DNA of 64,000 bases from Myxococcales bacterium (GCA_016794365.1 JAEUKB010000079.1:124001-188000), one strand, 5' to 3'; positions 28,301 through 37,385 are shown, counted from the first letter of the stretch. The notes: generated from the sequence alone by a model not told the origin. Made by a program: numbers and translations.

Positions 28301-31300
28301 GTCGCTCCAGCGCGCGCAGATCGCCGTGCAGCGTGTAGATCGGCTCCAGAACTTCTGCCGCTCGCAGCCGCAGGCTATCGTCGTCGAGCATCCGCTCCAG
28401 ACCCTCACGGGCAATCGAGCTACGCGCGTCGTCGATCAGCACCTCACGATAGGCTTCCAGCGCCGCATCGTTGCGACGGAGCGCACCTTCCAAAAGCCCC
28501 GCCATCTTCAGCCGCAGCGTCACGCGATCCGTCACATCCAGCGTCAGCGGCAGTCGTCGCTCGAGCATATCGAGCAGGTTCGAGTGCTGCTCCGCCGCTT
28601 CATACAGCCGACCGAGCGCATCGATCGCCGGAACGTCCTCGGCGCGCTCGCTCAGGATCACACCGTACGCTGTGATGGCTTCGTCGCGATCGCCGAGCTT
28701 GACCTCGATCACTTCGGCAATCCGCCACAGCAGATCCCGACGCGTCTGGCTATCGCTTGCCAGATCCACCCGTCGTCGCAGGATGCCAATCAGATCCGTC
28801 CACTGCTCTTTGGCGACGTGCAGCGACTCCAGCGCATCCAGTGCCCGCACTTCCTGGGCATCACCGTCGAGAATCTCTCGATACGTCGCAATCGCTGCAT
28901 CGCTGTCCTCGAGCAGGCTCTGCTGAATTTCACCGATTCGGAACAGCAGCGACTTGCGCTCGTCGCCGTGCGACCACTCAGCCTGACGACGCAGCACGTC
29001 GATCAGATCGCGCCACTGTTCGGCCTGCTGATATAGTCGCGCCAGTGCCACCGCTGCCGGACGCGCCGTATCCAGCGACGTTGGATCAAGATCCAACAGC
29101 CGCTTCCAGGCATCCCGCGCCCGCTCTGCGTCGCTGAGCTTGTGATCGTACAGCTCTGCCGCACGACGCAGCAGCTCGCCCCGCAGCGCCAGGTTGTCCG
29201 AGTCCGTCGCGACAAACGCTTCTTCCCACGCCGCCGCCAGATCCTCGAAGCGACCCAGCGAGGTCGCCACCCGCTCGACGTTGCCGCGATGCTGCGGATC
29301 CGCCGGATCGAGTCGCAGCGCTTCACGATACGCACCCAGCGCACCGTCTGGTTTGCGCAGCTTTTCCTCGGTGATGCGCGCAATCCGCGACAAAAGCGCC
29401 GCCGCTTCGGGACTTCGCTCCATCGGCAGTGCTTCTCGCTGCACCGACAGAACCGCCACCAGCTTGGCAAAGTCTCCGTCTTGCTCAAACAGCGGCTCCA
29501 GCGTTCGCGCAATTCGCTGACGCAGGCCGTAGTTGTCCATCAAGCTCTCGAGCGTCCGACGAGCACCCTTGTGCTTGGGCTGCTCCGACAGAGCCTCTTC
29601 GAGAAGCTCGCACGCACCATCGGGATCATCGAGCCGCACCGCATGCAGCTCACCGCGACGGAAGCGCAGCTGCGCCCGATCGACCACCGAATCGACATGT
29701 GGCACCGCCCGCGCCAGCAAATCATCCAGCTCGCGCCAGCGCTCTGCCGTCGTGTGAAGCCGCTCAAGGGCCTTGAATGCACGCGTGTTCGACGGATCCA
29801 GCTCCAGGATCTCCGCGTAGTCACGCGACGCAGCCTCTTCGTCTTCCAGCACACCTTCGTCGAGATCACAGATCTGGAACAGCAGCTCTTTGCGATCGCT
29901 CGGCTCGACGGCCAAGTCCTTGCGACGCTCCAGCAGCCGACGCAGCTCTGGGAACCGCTCACCCGCGCGATAGATCTCTTCCAGCGCCCGCGCCGCCCCT
30001 TCGTGCGACTCGTCACTCTCGAGCACGCGAATGTACGCAGCTTCGGCCTTTTCGACCTCGTGCAGGTGCTCGCCATAAAGCTGACCCAAGTCCCAGGCCA
30101 GATCGCGCGCCAGCTGACTATCGCCCGCTCGACGAGCCGCCCGCTCTGCATCCTCGAGCAGCACTGCGACCGATTCCTGACGCTCCAGCGTCTCACCCAG
30201 CTCGATCAGCTCGTGACGGTTGTCGTGATCGTAGGGAACCCGCTCGAACAGCCGCGCCGCAAACTTGTAGGCGTTTTCGACATCGCCCAGCTTGCGAACC
30301 AGACCCGCGAGCCGCCGCAGAAGCTCCAGCTCTTCGGCTGCATCCACCGTCGCTGACAGCACGATTTCCAGCGCCGCTGCCAGCTTGCGCGTATCGTCCG
30401 CTCGCTCGTATGCCGGAACCAGCAGTCGCGCCACTTCGACGCGCACCGGATTCGACGGAACCAGGAACCGCTCCAGCGCAACCAGCGTCGGACGATGTCC
30501 CGCCGTTAGCTGAAGCACCTGACGATAGCGCTCCAGCGCTTTTTCCGGCTTGTCCAGATGCAGCTCATACAGCTCACCGAGCTGGAAGCTGATCATGATC
30601 TGCGTCTCGATGTCGCGCTCCGAGCGCTCGCTGCCCGACTGAGACTGCGCGATGTGCTGAAGCTGCGCTTCGAGCACTTCCGCCAGCGACTCCGAGTCAC
30701 CCGACTGCGTATAGATCTTTTCGAGCGCACGCAGCGCACGCATCGTCGTCGCCATCGACGCATTCGACGCCGATTCGGCCAAGATCCGACGGTACGTTGC
30801 CGCCGCTGCGCCACGATCGCTCAGCTTGTTTTCTTCGACGCTGGCCATTCGGAACAGCACATCGGTGCGCTTGCTCTGATCCGTCTGGCTCTCGACGCGC
30901 TTGCGATAGATGCCAAGCAGCTCGGGATACTTTTCCTGCGACTGGAAGATCTGCTCGAGCGCCGTCAGCGCTTCTTCGTCGAGCGGAATCTTCGCCAGCA
31001 CTTGTTCCCAATAGCCGCGCGCGTCGTCGAGACGATGCAGCTTTTGCTGCGTCCACTGACCGAGCAGCCGCAGACGAGCCAGCTTGTGCGTTCCGTCTTC
31101 GAGCTGCGTCACCTGACGCGCGTAGATCGAAACCAGCTCTTGCCAGGTGTCTGCTTCGCCCGCCAACCGTCGCAGCTCCGACTCCAGATGCTGCCGAGGC
31201 CGACTGTCCAGCGACTCCGCTTCCCGCAGCGCGTACGCCTTCGACAGCCACGAAAACGCCAGCGGCTTGGCCGACAGCTTCTGCTCAGCCAGCTCTGCGA

Positions 31301-33842
31301 TCTTGTGCATGTGCTGGATCTTTTCCGCGTCGCTCTGCGCGTGTCCCAGCAGCACTTCATACATCGCGAGCAGACGCGGCCACTTCTCCGTCGCCTGATA
31401 AATCGGCAGCAGCGCCGTCGCTGCGACCAAGTGCTGCGGCTCGACGACCAGCACCCGCTCAAACGCCTTCTGCGCCTTGTCCTGGCTCGCAAGCTGCGAC
31501 TTGGCCACCCGCGCCGCCCGCAGATACAGGTCAATTCGCGTCGCCGACTGCTCCGCACGCTCTGCCAGCGCCAGCAGCACTTCGTACAGCTCGTCCCACT
31601 GCGCCTGCTGACCGTACAGCCGCTCTAGCTCGTCGTACTGACCGGCCTGACCGTACAGCTCGCGCAGCGTTCGCATCGCTTTCTGATGCGTCGGCTGAAG
31701 CCGCACGATCTCGCGATAGACATCCACCGCCGGAGCCGCCGCCAGCAGCTTTTCCGCCAGCAGCGTGCCGATCTTTTCGAGCAGCGCCACCTGCGTCTTG
31801 ACATCTTTGCTGCGCGCCTTCTGACGGAGCAGCACCTCGATCAGCGCCGTGAAGCGCTTTTCTTTTTCGTACAGACCCGCCAGGGCCGTCAGCGCACCCT
31901 CGTCGTTTTCGTCGATCTCAAGCAGCCGGTTCCAGATGCCGATCGCTTCGATGCTGTCGCCCAGACGATCCTGCGCCAGCTTCGCCAGCTCCGTCAGTCG
32001 GCTCCGACGCTCTTTGATCCACGCATCACTGCTCGCCAGACGCTCGGGATGCGCTTCCAGCACGTCGAGCTGCCGACGCTCCAGATCCAGCAGCGATCGC
32101 CACGACCGCCGCTTGTTGTAGATGTCGCGCAGTCGCGTCACCGTCTCGGCATCGTCGGGATCGATCGCGTACAAGTCTTCCAGCGGCTTCACCGCCTGGT
32201 TGTGGTTGGAAAACTTGTCGATCCACAGCTGCGCCACCCGCTTGAGCAGCCGCGCCTGCTCCGCCCGCGAGTCCGGCGACTTCGCCAGCAGATCCGCCTT
32301 TCGCTGGAGCACGCCGATAAGGTCGTTCCAGCGCGCCATCGCCTCGTACTTTTGACCCAGCGCATCAAGCGCGCCCAGGTGTTCCGGCTTCAGCGCCAAG
32401 ATCGCCGTGTAGGTGTTGATCACCATCGCGTCGAGCTTCAGACGATCGCGATAGATCGCCACGACCTCCAGCAGCCGCTCGATCCGCTGATCCAGCTGCG
32501 CCGGATCGTCCTTCGACAGCGCCTCCGCCTGCTCTTTGAGCATCTCGAGCAGCGCGTTCCACTTTTCCGTCCGCGTATACAGTCGCTTGAGCGCGCCGCT
32601 CGCCTCTCCGTGACCCGGCTGAAGCTTGAGCACCGACTTCCAGATGTCGATCGCTTTGTCGAGCCCGCCCGGCGACGACTCCGCCACCTGCGCCATCTCG
32701 ATACCGAGCGCCAGACGACGGCCCGCGTCGTTTTCCACCTTCTGCGCCTGCGTCAGCACCGCGAGCAGCTTGCTCGAGTCATCCGCCGTCGGCTTGCCCG
32801 TGCCTTTGCCGCCGTAATACGAGCGATAAAAGTCGAGCATCTCAGGCTGCGCCGGATCCACCTTGCGCACGCGCTGGTAGTACTCGCTCGCCTGCTCGTA
32901 GTTTTTCAGCTTGTGGAAGTACAGCCGACCGATCTCGAGCACCGTCGGAAGCTCGCTCTCGGTACGCTGCCGAACCTTCAGCGCCTGCTCATACAGCTTG
33001 ATGAGCGACGCAAAGTCTTGCTTGTCGGTGTACAGCGTCACCAGCGCCGACAGAGCCCGCACGTTCGCCGGATCGATCTGGAGCGCCTTTTTGTGTGACT
33101 CCACCGCCGCGTCGTGGTTTTTAAGCTGCTTGCCATACAGATCGGCCAAGCTGAGCAGCGCCAGCACGCGATCTTCCTTCGTCGCTGCGCTCTCGGATCG
33201 CTGCTCCAGCGTCTTGATCAGCTCGGGCCACTTCTTCTGCGCCCGGAACAGTCGCTCCAGATGCAGCGACGCACGACGATTGCGCGGCTCGACTGACAGC
33301 GCCTTATACCAGTAGCTCTCGGCGTCGCCCGTCTCTTTGCTGTACTTGCCGTAATACTCGCCGATGCGCGTATACAGGTCGGTGGTCAGCTGCCGCTCCG
33401 TCGAGCGCTTGGCTTCATCGAGCCACTTTTGCACCACCTTCTGCCAGTTGCCCTTCACCGCCGAGAGCTGCTCGAGCGCATCTTGCGCTGATTCACTCTC
33501 GGCATCTGCCGCCAGCGCCGCTTGATACGCCGCTTCCGCCTGACTTTCCGACAGAAGCTCGTCGCAGCACACCCGGCCCTTTTCCACCAGGAGCTCTGCG
33601 CGCTCGCTCGCCACCGTCACCAGACCGGAATCGAGGAGAACATCACACAAGGCAAGCCACAGCTCTGCATCGCCGCGCTCGCGATAACGCTTTTGGGCCT
33701 CGCGCACCGCCGTCTTGGCCTGCGCTGCCGCTTCACTCGAAGACTGGGCCGCAACCTTCGCTACCGCCACAAGCCTCTCTCGGGCTTGAGCCTGCGTCGG
33801 GTCGCTATCCAAGGTCGCGAGTGCCTGCACGATATCTGTCAT
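22344..33842 (-). CDS. Giant tetratricopeptide-repeat protein (3832 residues)
   Basis: An exceptionally long soluble protein made of tandem helical repeats from end to end. Repeating double units of about 70-75 residues follow the pattern RIAELYEEKLGD-AIEAYREVLELDP-ALxALERLY-W-DLIEVLxRR, with strong conservation of Ala, Leu and a central Asp-Pro or Asp. That is about 50 double units, or roughly 100 TPR-like hairpins. There is no signal peptide, membrane segment or catalytic domain, so it should form a long superhelical scaffold in the cytoplasm. The frame is open from a TTG at 33905, but the ATG at 33842 is the better start. The Arg/Lys and Glu/Asp content is high. Confidence 0.9.
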   Translation of the reverse strand: MTDIVQALATLDSDPTQAQARERLVAVAKVAAQSSSEAAAQAKTAVREAQKRYRERGDAELWLALCDVLLDSGLVTVASERAELLVEKGRVCCDELLSESQAEAAYQAALAADAESESAQDALEQLSAVKGNWQKVVQKWLDEAKRSTERQLTTDLYTRIGEYYGKYSKETGDAESYWYKALSVEPRNRRASLHLERLFRAQKKWPELIKTLEQRSESAATKEDRVLALLSLADLYGKQLKNHDAAVESHKKALQIDPANVRALSALVTLYTDKQDFASLIKLYEQALKVRQRTESELPTVLEIGRLYFHKLKNYEQASEYYQRVRKVDPAQPEMLDFYRSYYGGKGTGKPTADDSSKLLAVLTQAQKVENDAGRRLALGIEMAQVAESSPGGLDKAIDIWKSVLKLQPGHGEASGALKRLYTRTEKWNALLEMLKEQAEALSKDDPAQLDQRIERLLEVVAIYRDRLKLDAMVINTYTAILALKPEHLGALDALGQKYEAMARWNDLIGVLQRKADLLAKSPDSRAEQARLLKRVAQLWIDKFSNHNQAVKPLEDLYAIDPDDAETVTRLRDIYNKRRSWRSLLDLERRQLDVLEAHPERLASSDAWIKERRSRLTELAKLAQDRLGDSIEAIGIWNRLLEIDENDEGALTALAGLYEKEKRFTALIEVLLRQKARSKDVKTQVALLEKIGTLLAEKLLAAAPAVDVYREIVRLQPTHQKAMRTLRELYGQAGQYDELERLYGQQAQWDELYEVLLALAERAEQSATRIDLYLRAARVAKSQLASQDKAQKAFERVLVVEPQHLVAATALLPIYQATEKWPRLLAMYEVLLGHAQSDAEKIQHMHKIAELAEQKLSAKPLAFSWLSKAYALREAESLDSRPRQHLESELRRLAGEADTWQELVSIYARQVTQLEDGTHKLARLRLLGQWTQQKLHRLDDARGYWEQVLAKIPLDEEALTALEQIFQSQEKYPELLGIYRKRVESQTDQSKRTDVLFRMASVEENKLSDRGAAAATYRRILAESASNASMATTMRALRALEKIYTQSGDSESLAEVLEAQLQHIAQSQSGSERSERDIETQIMISFQLGELYELHLDKPEKALERYRQVLQLTAGHRPTLVALERFLVPSNPVRVEVARLLVPAYERADDTRKLAAALEIVLSATVDAAEELELLRRLAGLVRKLGDVENAYKFAARLFERVPYDHDNRHELIELGETLERQESVAVLLEDAERAARRAGDSQLARDLAWDLGQLYGEHLHEVEKAEAAYIRVLESDESHEGAARALEEIYRAGERFPELRRLLERRKDLAVEPSDRKELLFQICDLDEGVLEDEEAASRDYAEILELDPSNTRAFKALERLHTTAERWRELDDLLARAVPHVDSVVDRAQLRFRRGELHAVRLDDPDGACELLEEALSEQPKHKGARRTLESLMDNYGLRQRIARTLEPLFEQDGDFAKLVAVLSVQREALPMERSPEAAALLSRIARITEEKLRKPDGALGAYREALRLDPADPQHRGNVERVATSLGRFEDLAAAWEEAFVATDSDNLALRGELLRRAAELYDHKLSDAERARDAWKRLLDLDPTSLDTARPAAVALARLYQQAEQWRDLIDVLRRQAEWSHGDERKSLLFRIGEIQQSLLEDSDAAIATYREILDGDAQEVRALDALESLHVAKEQWTDLIGILRRRVDLASDSQTRRDLLWRIAEVIEVKLGDRDEAITAYGVILSERAEDVPAIDALGRLYEAAEQHSNLLDMLERRLPLTLDVTDRVTLRLKMAGLLEGALRRNDAALEAYREVLIDDARSSIAREGLERMLDDDSLRLRAAEVLEPIYTLHGDLRALERLSELFATYLADVHERIVRLRKVAELRITLGDPRGALEALARAVRLAVAETELPELLELVEAHVEAHKAQRDLIELYREVADQILDTRVQERVLLQIAKEAYALGDREVSRDYYRRVLDNVSDHLVALEALEKIYAEGRELESLLEIYARRATLAQREDRRDDGQRRQYLILAADLCERELARPGEAIALLEQVLALFPADAESATSLERLYKNSLRWADLADLLERRLKYAGSDSEVVDLRYRLGVLFEEELQSPERAVENYRLALTVDAEHEPSIGALERFLDDADQRVTAAWVLKPIYESRGAWAKLIRTHEIHLYAADDSEKRIEFTKAIAALYEDKVSDLSQAFAWYGKVFVLQPGDGWTRDQLARLAGVLSAWQGLAELYQRYLDEQTADSEPATIDVLRTAADIYDQRLTQVSKAQECYRRLLVVNTEDMAAFHPLEAMLTRAERWNDLYSVYRDAVRDTLDLDRKKSLLFKVSALQEQRLDDPTAAIETFREILDLDSEDEEATLALDRLYTTLGRYQDLAELLIRRIERAERGGAAELGKWSELKLRLAGLYEEKLDELPKAIDSYEEVLGKDEQSEPALTALERLLSSLPEREALRYRTARILDPIYRRQDAWQKLSQLLEVQLLFVEDKLRRVEILREIATIEESRGQAPQSAFQALSRAWLEEAGEGEAREQPLFEELCRLAGLTSGFAQLVSILEKAVEGSYDFELVARVWARIARMYDEQLGDRSQAIDAWRKVTSVHDEDDSAWQNLERLLSAEARSSELVMVLEKRFTLVSDGKEQKRLLYLAADLHEKVLGAPEKAIATWRQVLSLDDHDGNALVALGRLYEGRDAWRDLTWVYGQQIEQSDSDTVRRDLRFAMARVYEEKLGDSFEAMGAYKSALESNPSDTEALVALGRLYEKESQWADHLEILDKLASLKESSDQVGERLSLWLQAARVTEEKIQESDAAIRRYEQILTFEPSGKRAQAAVLATQAEAKLALERLVQSPETRAQAAAVLEPLYRKHSEWKPLIELLELSLSSAADPSERRRILSQIAELQENGLSDAVSAFATWGRILSEDGSDEQAVQELERLARLGGEYGELAQIFEQRLETASDPQVQRVFALKLAGLYETHLSDESKAIERYRRVRELPGDEMEALTALDRLLTKSGALSELSEVLEREAEVADAPTEQAEFLYRLGELKTGSLYDLDGALQAFRKSLERHPQHAAARAAVERLINSPAHAVAALDLLEPLAEQERDFGKLVELLEVRVGVTQGKPERAALLERIANLAEKELSDASRAFDAVARAFIEMPDDTRLTDEMERLARGCGRDSDAAFKLEEVLDRVTFGMKSSDSGRRMAAEMQRSLGLRAARIWERLSDDQRAETRYQTVLDLEGDNHEALAALERIYRQRGDSTLLAEMLLRRAGLEDNIASRKVLLTEAAALYQGPLADEFKAVEAWKKILELDETDGKALSSLAELYHRGRRFEELVSVLTAQSRLLSGNAKANILARIADLLSEELDQSAQAIEVYRELLQIQPGSLKALSALESLYARREDWTQVQEVLGRRFKAVPSTKDKIAVLRKLAQISLEKLDSVDDAVSHLQQVLELQPGDPDAQADLERLLEAGEKWYELVDVLVRHADASHKLNKLDEEISLLLRAAEIWEGKVQAPEQAKKLLERVLELDPNHVRALMSLARIYESQHDWARCKATLEKAVRLAKTSAEMAELYYRLGRMEAERQGEAAAEPYYERALQADPTNVEVAEALEKQARARGDFRRVASLLEIRAERMQSLDVAKQKELLIELGRLYVNELKSPEGALPVLQRAYKLAPDDIQVVEPLAEIYYNAGRTKEALPLYKTLVERTAKGRRSKDLARIHFRLASIAEKEGELAKALEQYNAAYSIDAGHLPTLIALGRLYMHQSDWEKARRIYRSMLLQNLDPNSGVTRADVYQHLGEIHEKLGEGPKAIGMYERGLELDPNHAGLLLAMGRVRQS

Positions 33843-33883
33843 GGGTATGGGCCTTTTGCGTAGGTATCTTTTTGGACCGCACG

Positions 33884-33913
33884 ATTCTACCTCTTGCGCA
33901 GTCAATTAGACAA
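33884..33913 (-). promoter_or_regulatory. Possible promoter of the giant TPR gene
   Basis: On the minus strand TTGTCT (33908-33913) is followed by an 18-base spacer and TAGAAT (33884-33889), which would give a start near 33877 and a leader of about 35 bases to the ATG at 33842. It is a near-consensus pair in a locally AT-rich stretch, read by eye only. Confidence 0.35.
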
Positions 33914-34555
33914 GAAACTTGGCCGCGTCTACCTGCCAGAAACCAAACAAGAATTTGGCAAATTGCTCTCTTTATTCATGTGTTTTTCGGACCATGGAAA
34001 CATCCTGTCACCGGGCCTCTGTGTGTATTCAATTGGTCCAACCAAATCAAACCAGCCCGTGCTTCGACCAATAACTACGGACCGTTTCGGTAAGGTGGAT
34101 CGCCGCCCAAAATGACGAGAAACGCCGTCCAAGGCCGCTGCTTAAAATTTAGGCGCGGACAAGAAAGTGCCTGCAAATCAGCAGGTTCCGCGCTGTACAC
34201 ACACAGTTATTCACAGGTTGTCCATGATCCGATGTGGAGCGCTGTGCCGCCAGCTCGCACGCGCTCATCAAAGGTCAGCGCAGGCCGACAACGCACCGCA
34301 GCCAGCCACAATGTACGAACCCATCGCCTGCCATCCGCAGCCCTGCGCACAGGTGGTTATTTGCCAGACAATCGCGCTACATGAAGTCAACCTGCGCAAT
34401 CTTCATGACGCTGTAATCATATGTCTTTACGCATGCTGTGATGATACAAGCAGCGCGCTTCGACAATGCGGCTATGTGTGATGAAGCAGGATATGCGGGA
34501 AGCAAAACAGGAAGAGGAACGAAGACAATGCGCGGTGCGGAACCAGCACAAGCGA
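33914..34555. other. Gene-poor gap of about 640 bases with one DnaA-box match
   Basis: The stretch is more AT-rich than its surroundings and holds no open frame that reads like protein. One exact match to the DnaA-box consensus TTATNCACA, TTATTCACA at 34207-34215, lies in it. There is no cluster of boxes and no dnaA or gidA nearby, so an origin is not supported. It probably holds the promoter of the giant TPR gene and spacer DNA; an RNA gene cannot be excluded. Confidence 0.4.
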
Positions 34556-35674
34556 TTACGCGAAATAGCGAGGCGTGCTACCCAGCGCAAACCACGGACG
34601 AAGCTGCACCACCGACTGAAGCGACAGCGTACGCGCCGCCGGATCTTGGTTAAAGAAGTCCGACAGAAGCCCATACAGCTCCGGGTGATGGCTGCGCAGC
34701 CGCGCCGAGTCTTGGAAGAAGCTCTCGACGGACACCGCGAACAGCTCGGCTTCGTTCTTCAGTCCATACGGATTGAGAACCGAGTTGCCGTCGATGAGAC
34801 GATCCCGCTCGATCGCAAGCTGCTCGTGCCACTCTCGCTGCACACTCGGCGGGAGCAGCACCGGAACGCCCGTCGAGCGCCCTTGCTGACCCAGAAAGTC
34901 GAGGACGTGCGCAAACTCATGCAGTCCGACGTGAGACTGCGCAAACTGCGGCTGGCTCTGGAACAGCCCACTGCCATGCAGCCAGCTCTGCCGACGCGGA
35001 AAGCTCTGCTCGATCGCGGAAATCGCAAACAGGATCGGACCTTGCGCGTGAACCATTCCGATGGCGTGCGCGTTCTGCTCCATCGAGTACGTCTCCTCGG
35101 CAAACGAGGTCGGATAGACCACGATGTCGCGATCCGTCGGCAGCCGCCAGTCCGGTCGTCCGAGCAGCAGGATCGCCGCACTCGCCGCAATCAGCACGCG
35201 ATGCTCGTCGGTCAGCTTGACCTGCGCGGCGCGGTCATCCTGTTCCAGCCCGCCGAGCGCATAGATGCGCTGCTCCCCCAAAAACACCGCGATTTCCCCT
35301 TCAAAGCGGCGCTTTTCATCATCGGAGAGCTGCAAATACAGCGGCACGCGCTGACGCAAGATCTCGCGATATTCGTCGGGAAACGGTGCGGCCAGCAGCT
35401 TCTGACGAAGACGCTCTCGACGAGCAAAGATCAGATAATAGGCCGCGCCCACCATCATCCCGAGCGGAGCAGCGAACACCGGCATCCTTGGAATCGCCAA
35501 CAGCGCCACCAGCGCAGCCAGACCGACCAGCGACGACAAGATCCGATAGTCACGCAGCGCCGTGCTGCCATCGGGAGTCACCGGAAACAGCTTCGCAGAC
35601 CAGGCAGCCAGTAACGACTTGGGACGACGCTCCGACGACGCCCCGGTTGCATCGGACTTGTGCGAACTCGACAT
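34556..35674 (-). CDS. MtfA-like zinc metallopeptidase with N-terminal membrane helices
   Basis: A 372-residue member of the MtfA (M90) family. The zinc site is HEFAH (252-256) in GLHEFAHVLDFLG, and a downstream Glu in AVSVESFF (317) is the likely third ligand. MtfA in Escherichia coli is a peptidase that also binds the Mlc repressor, but the peptide substrate here is unknown. Unlike E. coli MtfA, this protein has two hydrophobic helices near 46-62 and 68-84, so it is probably membrane-tethered. The start is at the ATG at 35674. Confidence 0.88.
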   Translation of the reverse strand: MSSSHKSDATGASSERRPKSLLAAWSAKLFPVTPDGSTALRDYRILSSLVGLAALVALLAIPRMPVFAAPLGMMVGAAYYLIFARRERLRQKLLAAPFPDEYREILRQRVPLYLQLSDDEKRRFEGEIAVFLGEQRIYALGGLEQDDRAAQVKLTDEHRVLIAASAAILLLGRPDWRLPTDRDIVVYPTSFAEETYSMEQNAHAIGMVHAQGPILFAISAIEQSFPRRQSWLHGSGLFQSQPQFAQSHVGLHEFAHVLDFLGQQGRSTGVPVLLPPSVQREWHEQLAIERDRLIDGNSVLNPYGLKNEAELFAVSVESFFQDSARLRSHHPELYGLLSDFFNQDPAARTLSLQSVVQLRPWFALGSTPRYFA

Positions 35675-35771
35675 AAGGCCAATCTAAGCGCGCCCCAAGC
35701 TTCCGCAACGGCAGGTTTACAGCCTGCACACAAACCCTTCTACGGCCTACGAAATCAGCCCAGGACGCGAT

Positions 35772-36878
35772 CTAGTGCCCGCTGCGCTGATATTTGTTCA
35801 CCGCCGCCTGATGCTCTTCCAGCGTCACCGAGAACTGGTGCGTTCCATCATTGCGCGAGACAAAGTACAGGTACGGCGTCGTATCGGGCGCCAGCACCGC
35901 CGCCAGCGCAGCGCGACCCGGGTTGCTGATCGGCGCGGGCGGCAGGCCTTCGTGCGTATAGGTGTTGTACGGGTTGTCGGGATCTTGCAGGTGAATGCGT
36001 CGGATGCGACCTTGGAACTGCTGGCACGCTTCGCTCTTTTCGACGGGAACCGTACAGCCGTAAATGATCGTCGGGTCCGTCTCGAGTCGATGCGGCTTAA
36101 ACGTCGGCAGGCGCAAGCGATTCAGAAACACTCCGGCAATGCGAGGCCGCTCCTCGGGTCGCGCCGTCTCTTTTTCAACCAAGCTCGCCATGATGATGAT
36201 CTCGCGATCGCCGAACTTGTATTGACGGTTGAGCACGCGCAGACCCTCGAAATACTGCGTCTTTAGCTCGCCGAGCACCTTCTGCGTTCGCTTGACCAGT
36301 GCGGGCAGCACGCGCGTACACGGCACACCCGGCGGAAAACGATACGTATCGGGATACAGATATCCTTCGAGAGAACCGCCGCTCAGCCCGAGAGACAGCG
36401 CATAGCTTGGATCGCGCATCAGCCGCTCTGCCTCGGCGGCTTTGCAGATCCCCGCTTCTTCGAGGAGCTTTGCGATCTCCAGCATGTGCTTGCCTTCGGG
36501 AATCGTCACCGGCACTTCCGGCTCTCGAGCACCCGACAGCAGCGTATCCAAGATCTGACGCGGCGACATCCGGGCCGACAGCGAGTACGCACCCGCGCGA
36601 ATCTTCGACGCCACACCGCGCTCGCTCGCGTAGAAACGAAACCACTCTGGGTGATAAATGATGTCTTTGTCGGAAAGAAGCCGCGAGATCTCCGACAGGC
36701 TCATTCCTTTGATGATGACGATGCGCGTGTCGCCTGGACCTGACGCTGGGCCGGGTCGATCGGGATAGCGCAGCGCTTGCCAGACAAAGTGACCACCGAC
36801 ACCAACAGCGCCACCGACGGTCAAAAAAACCACCAGTGCGGCCAGTCGCTGTCGCGCCGCGAGGGACAGCCGACTCAT
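35772..36878 (-). CDS. mltG: Endolytic peptidoglycan transglycosylase MltG
   Basis: A 368-residue YceG-family enzyme that cleaves nascent glycan strands at the inner membrane and terminates glycan growth. One N-terminal membrane helix (about 8-36), then a LysM-like region and the catalytic domain with ASLVEKETARPEERPRI; Glu235 (first Glu of VEKE) corresponds to the catalytic residue of E. coli MltG. GVFLNRLRLP, LETDPTIIYG and YNTYTHEGLPPAPISNPG are further family signatures. The start overlaps the ruvX stop by one base (36878), the usual mltG-ruvX pairing. An upstream in-frame start at 36926 lies inside ruvX. Confidence 0.95.
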   Translation of the reverse strand: MSRLSLAARQRLAALVVFLTVGGAVGVGGHFVWQALRYPDRPGPASGPGDTRIVIIKGMSLSEISRLLSDKDIIYHPEWFRFYASERGVASKIRAGAYSLSARMSPRQILDTLLSGAREPEVPVTIPEGKHMLEIAKLLEEAGICKAAEAERLMRDPSYALSLGLSGGSLEGYLYPDTYRFPPGVPCTRVLPALVKRTQKVLGELKTQYFEGLRVLNRQYKFGDREIIIMASLVEKETARPEERPRIAGVFLNRLRLPTFKPHRLETDPTIIYGCTVPVEKSEACQQFQGRIRRIHLQDPDNPYNTYTHEGLPPAPISNPGRAALAAVLAPDTTPYLYFVSRNDGTHQFSVTLEEHQAAVNKYQRSGH

Positions 36879-37312
36879 TACAGCTCCTCCGACGAAAGCT
36901 GAATCGGGCGCTGTGCGTCCAGCCACGCTTGCAAGATCACCGCTGCTGCCAAGCGATCCACCACTTCCTTGCGTCGAGCCCTCGACAGATCCGCCTGAAG
37001 CAGCACGTCTTCGGCTTCCACCGTCGAAAAGCTCTCATCTTGATATTCAATCGTCAGACCCGCCGCCGCGAGCGCATCGCCCAAGACCCGCACCCGCTTG
37101 GCGCGATGACCTTCGTTGCCCTCGCAGTCATAGGGAAGCCCGACGACCACTTTCGAGACGATGTGCTTTTTACAAAGCTCCAGCACTGTCTCGACATCTT
37201 TGCGCGTTCCTCGTCGCATCAGCGTCTTTTGAGGATGCGCACACAGAAGCAATTCATCGCTCAGCGCGACGCCGATGGTCTTACTCCCCACATCTAGCCC
37301 GAGGATCCGCAC
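36878..37312 (-). CDS. ruvX: Holliday junction resolvase-like protein YqgF/RuvX
   Basis: About 144 residues, RNase H fold. The N terminus ILGLDVGSKTIGVALSD carries the first catalytic Asp; VVGLPYDCEGNEG and YQDESFSTVEAEDVLL follow, then the last Asp in VVDRLAAAVILQAWLD. Members process Holliday junctions or the 16S rRNA 5' end (YqgF). The longer start at 37393 would overlap the divergent methyltransferase start; the GTG at 37312 gives the usual length and is chosen. It forms one unit with mltG. Confidence 0.92.
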   Translation of the reverse strand: MRILGLDVGSKTIGVALSDELLLCAHPQKTLMRRGTRKDVETVLELCKKHIVSKVVVGLPYDCEGNEGHRAKRVRVLGDALAAAGLTIEYQDESFSTVEAEDVLLQADLSRARRKEVVDRLAAAVILQAWLDAQRPIQLSSEEL

Positions 37313-37385
37313 GCGGCGACCATGTACCGGCCTTTTCGGCTTCGTCAAGTTTCCACGCGCGCTTTCGCGAGGGCTGAAGTAGAAG

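Noticed and set aside
33914-34555. Chromosomal replication origin
   Set aside because: A single DnaA box, no AT-rich unwinding repeats, and no dnaA, dnaN or gidA in the window.
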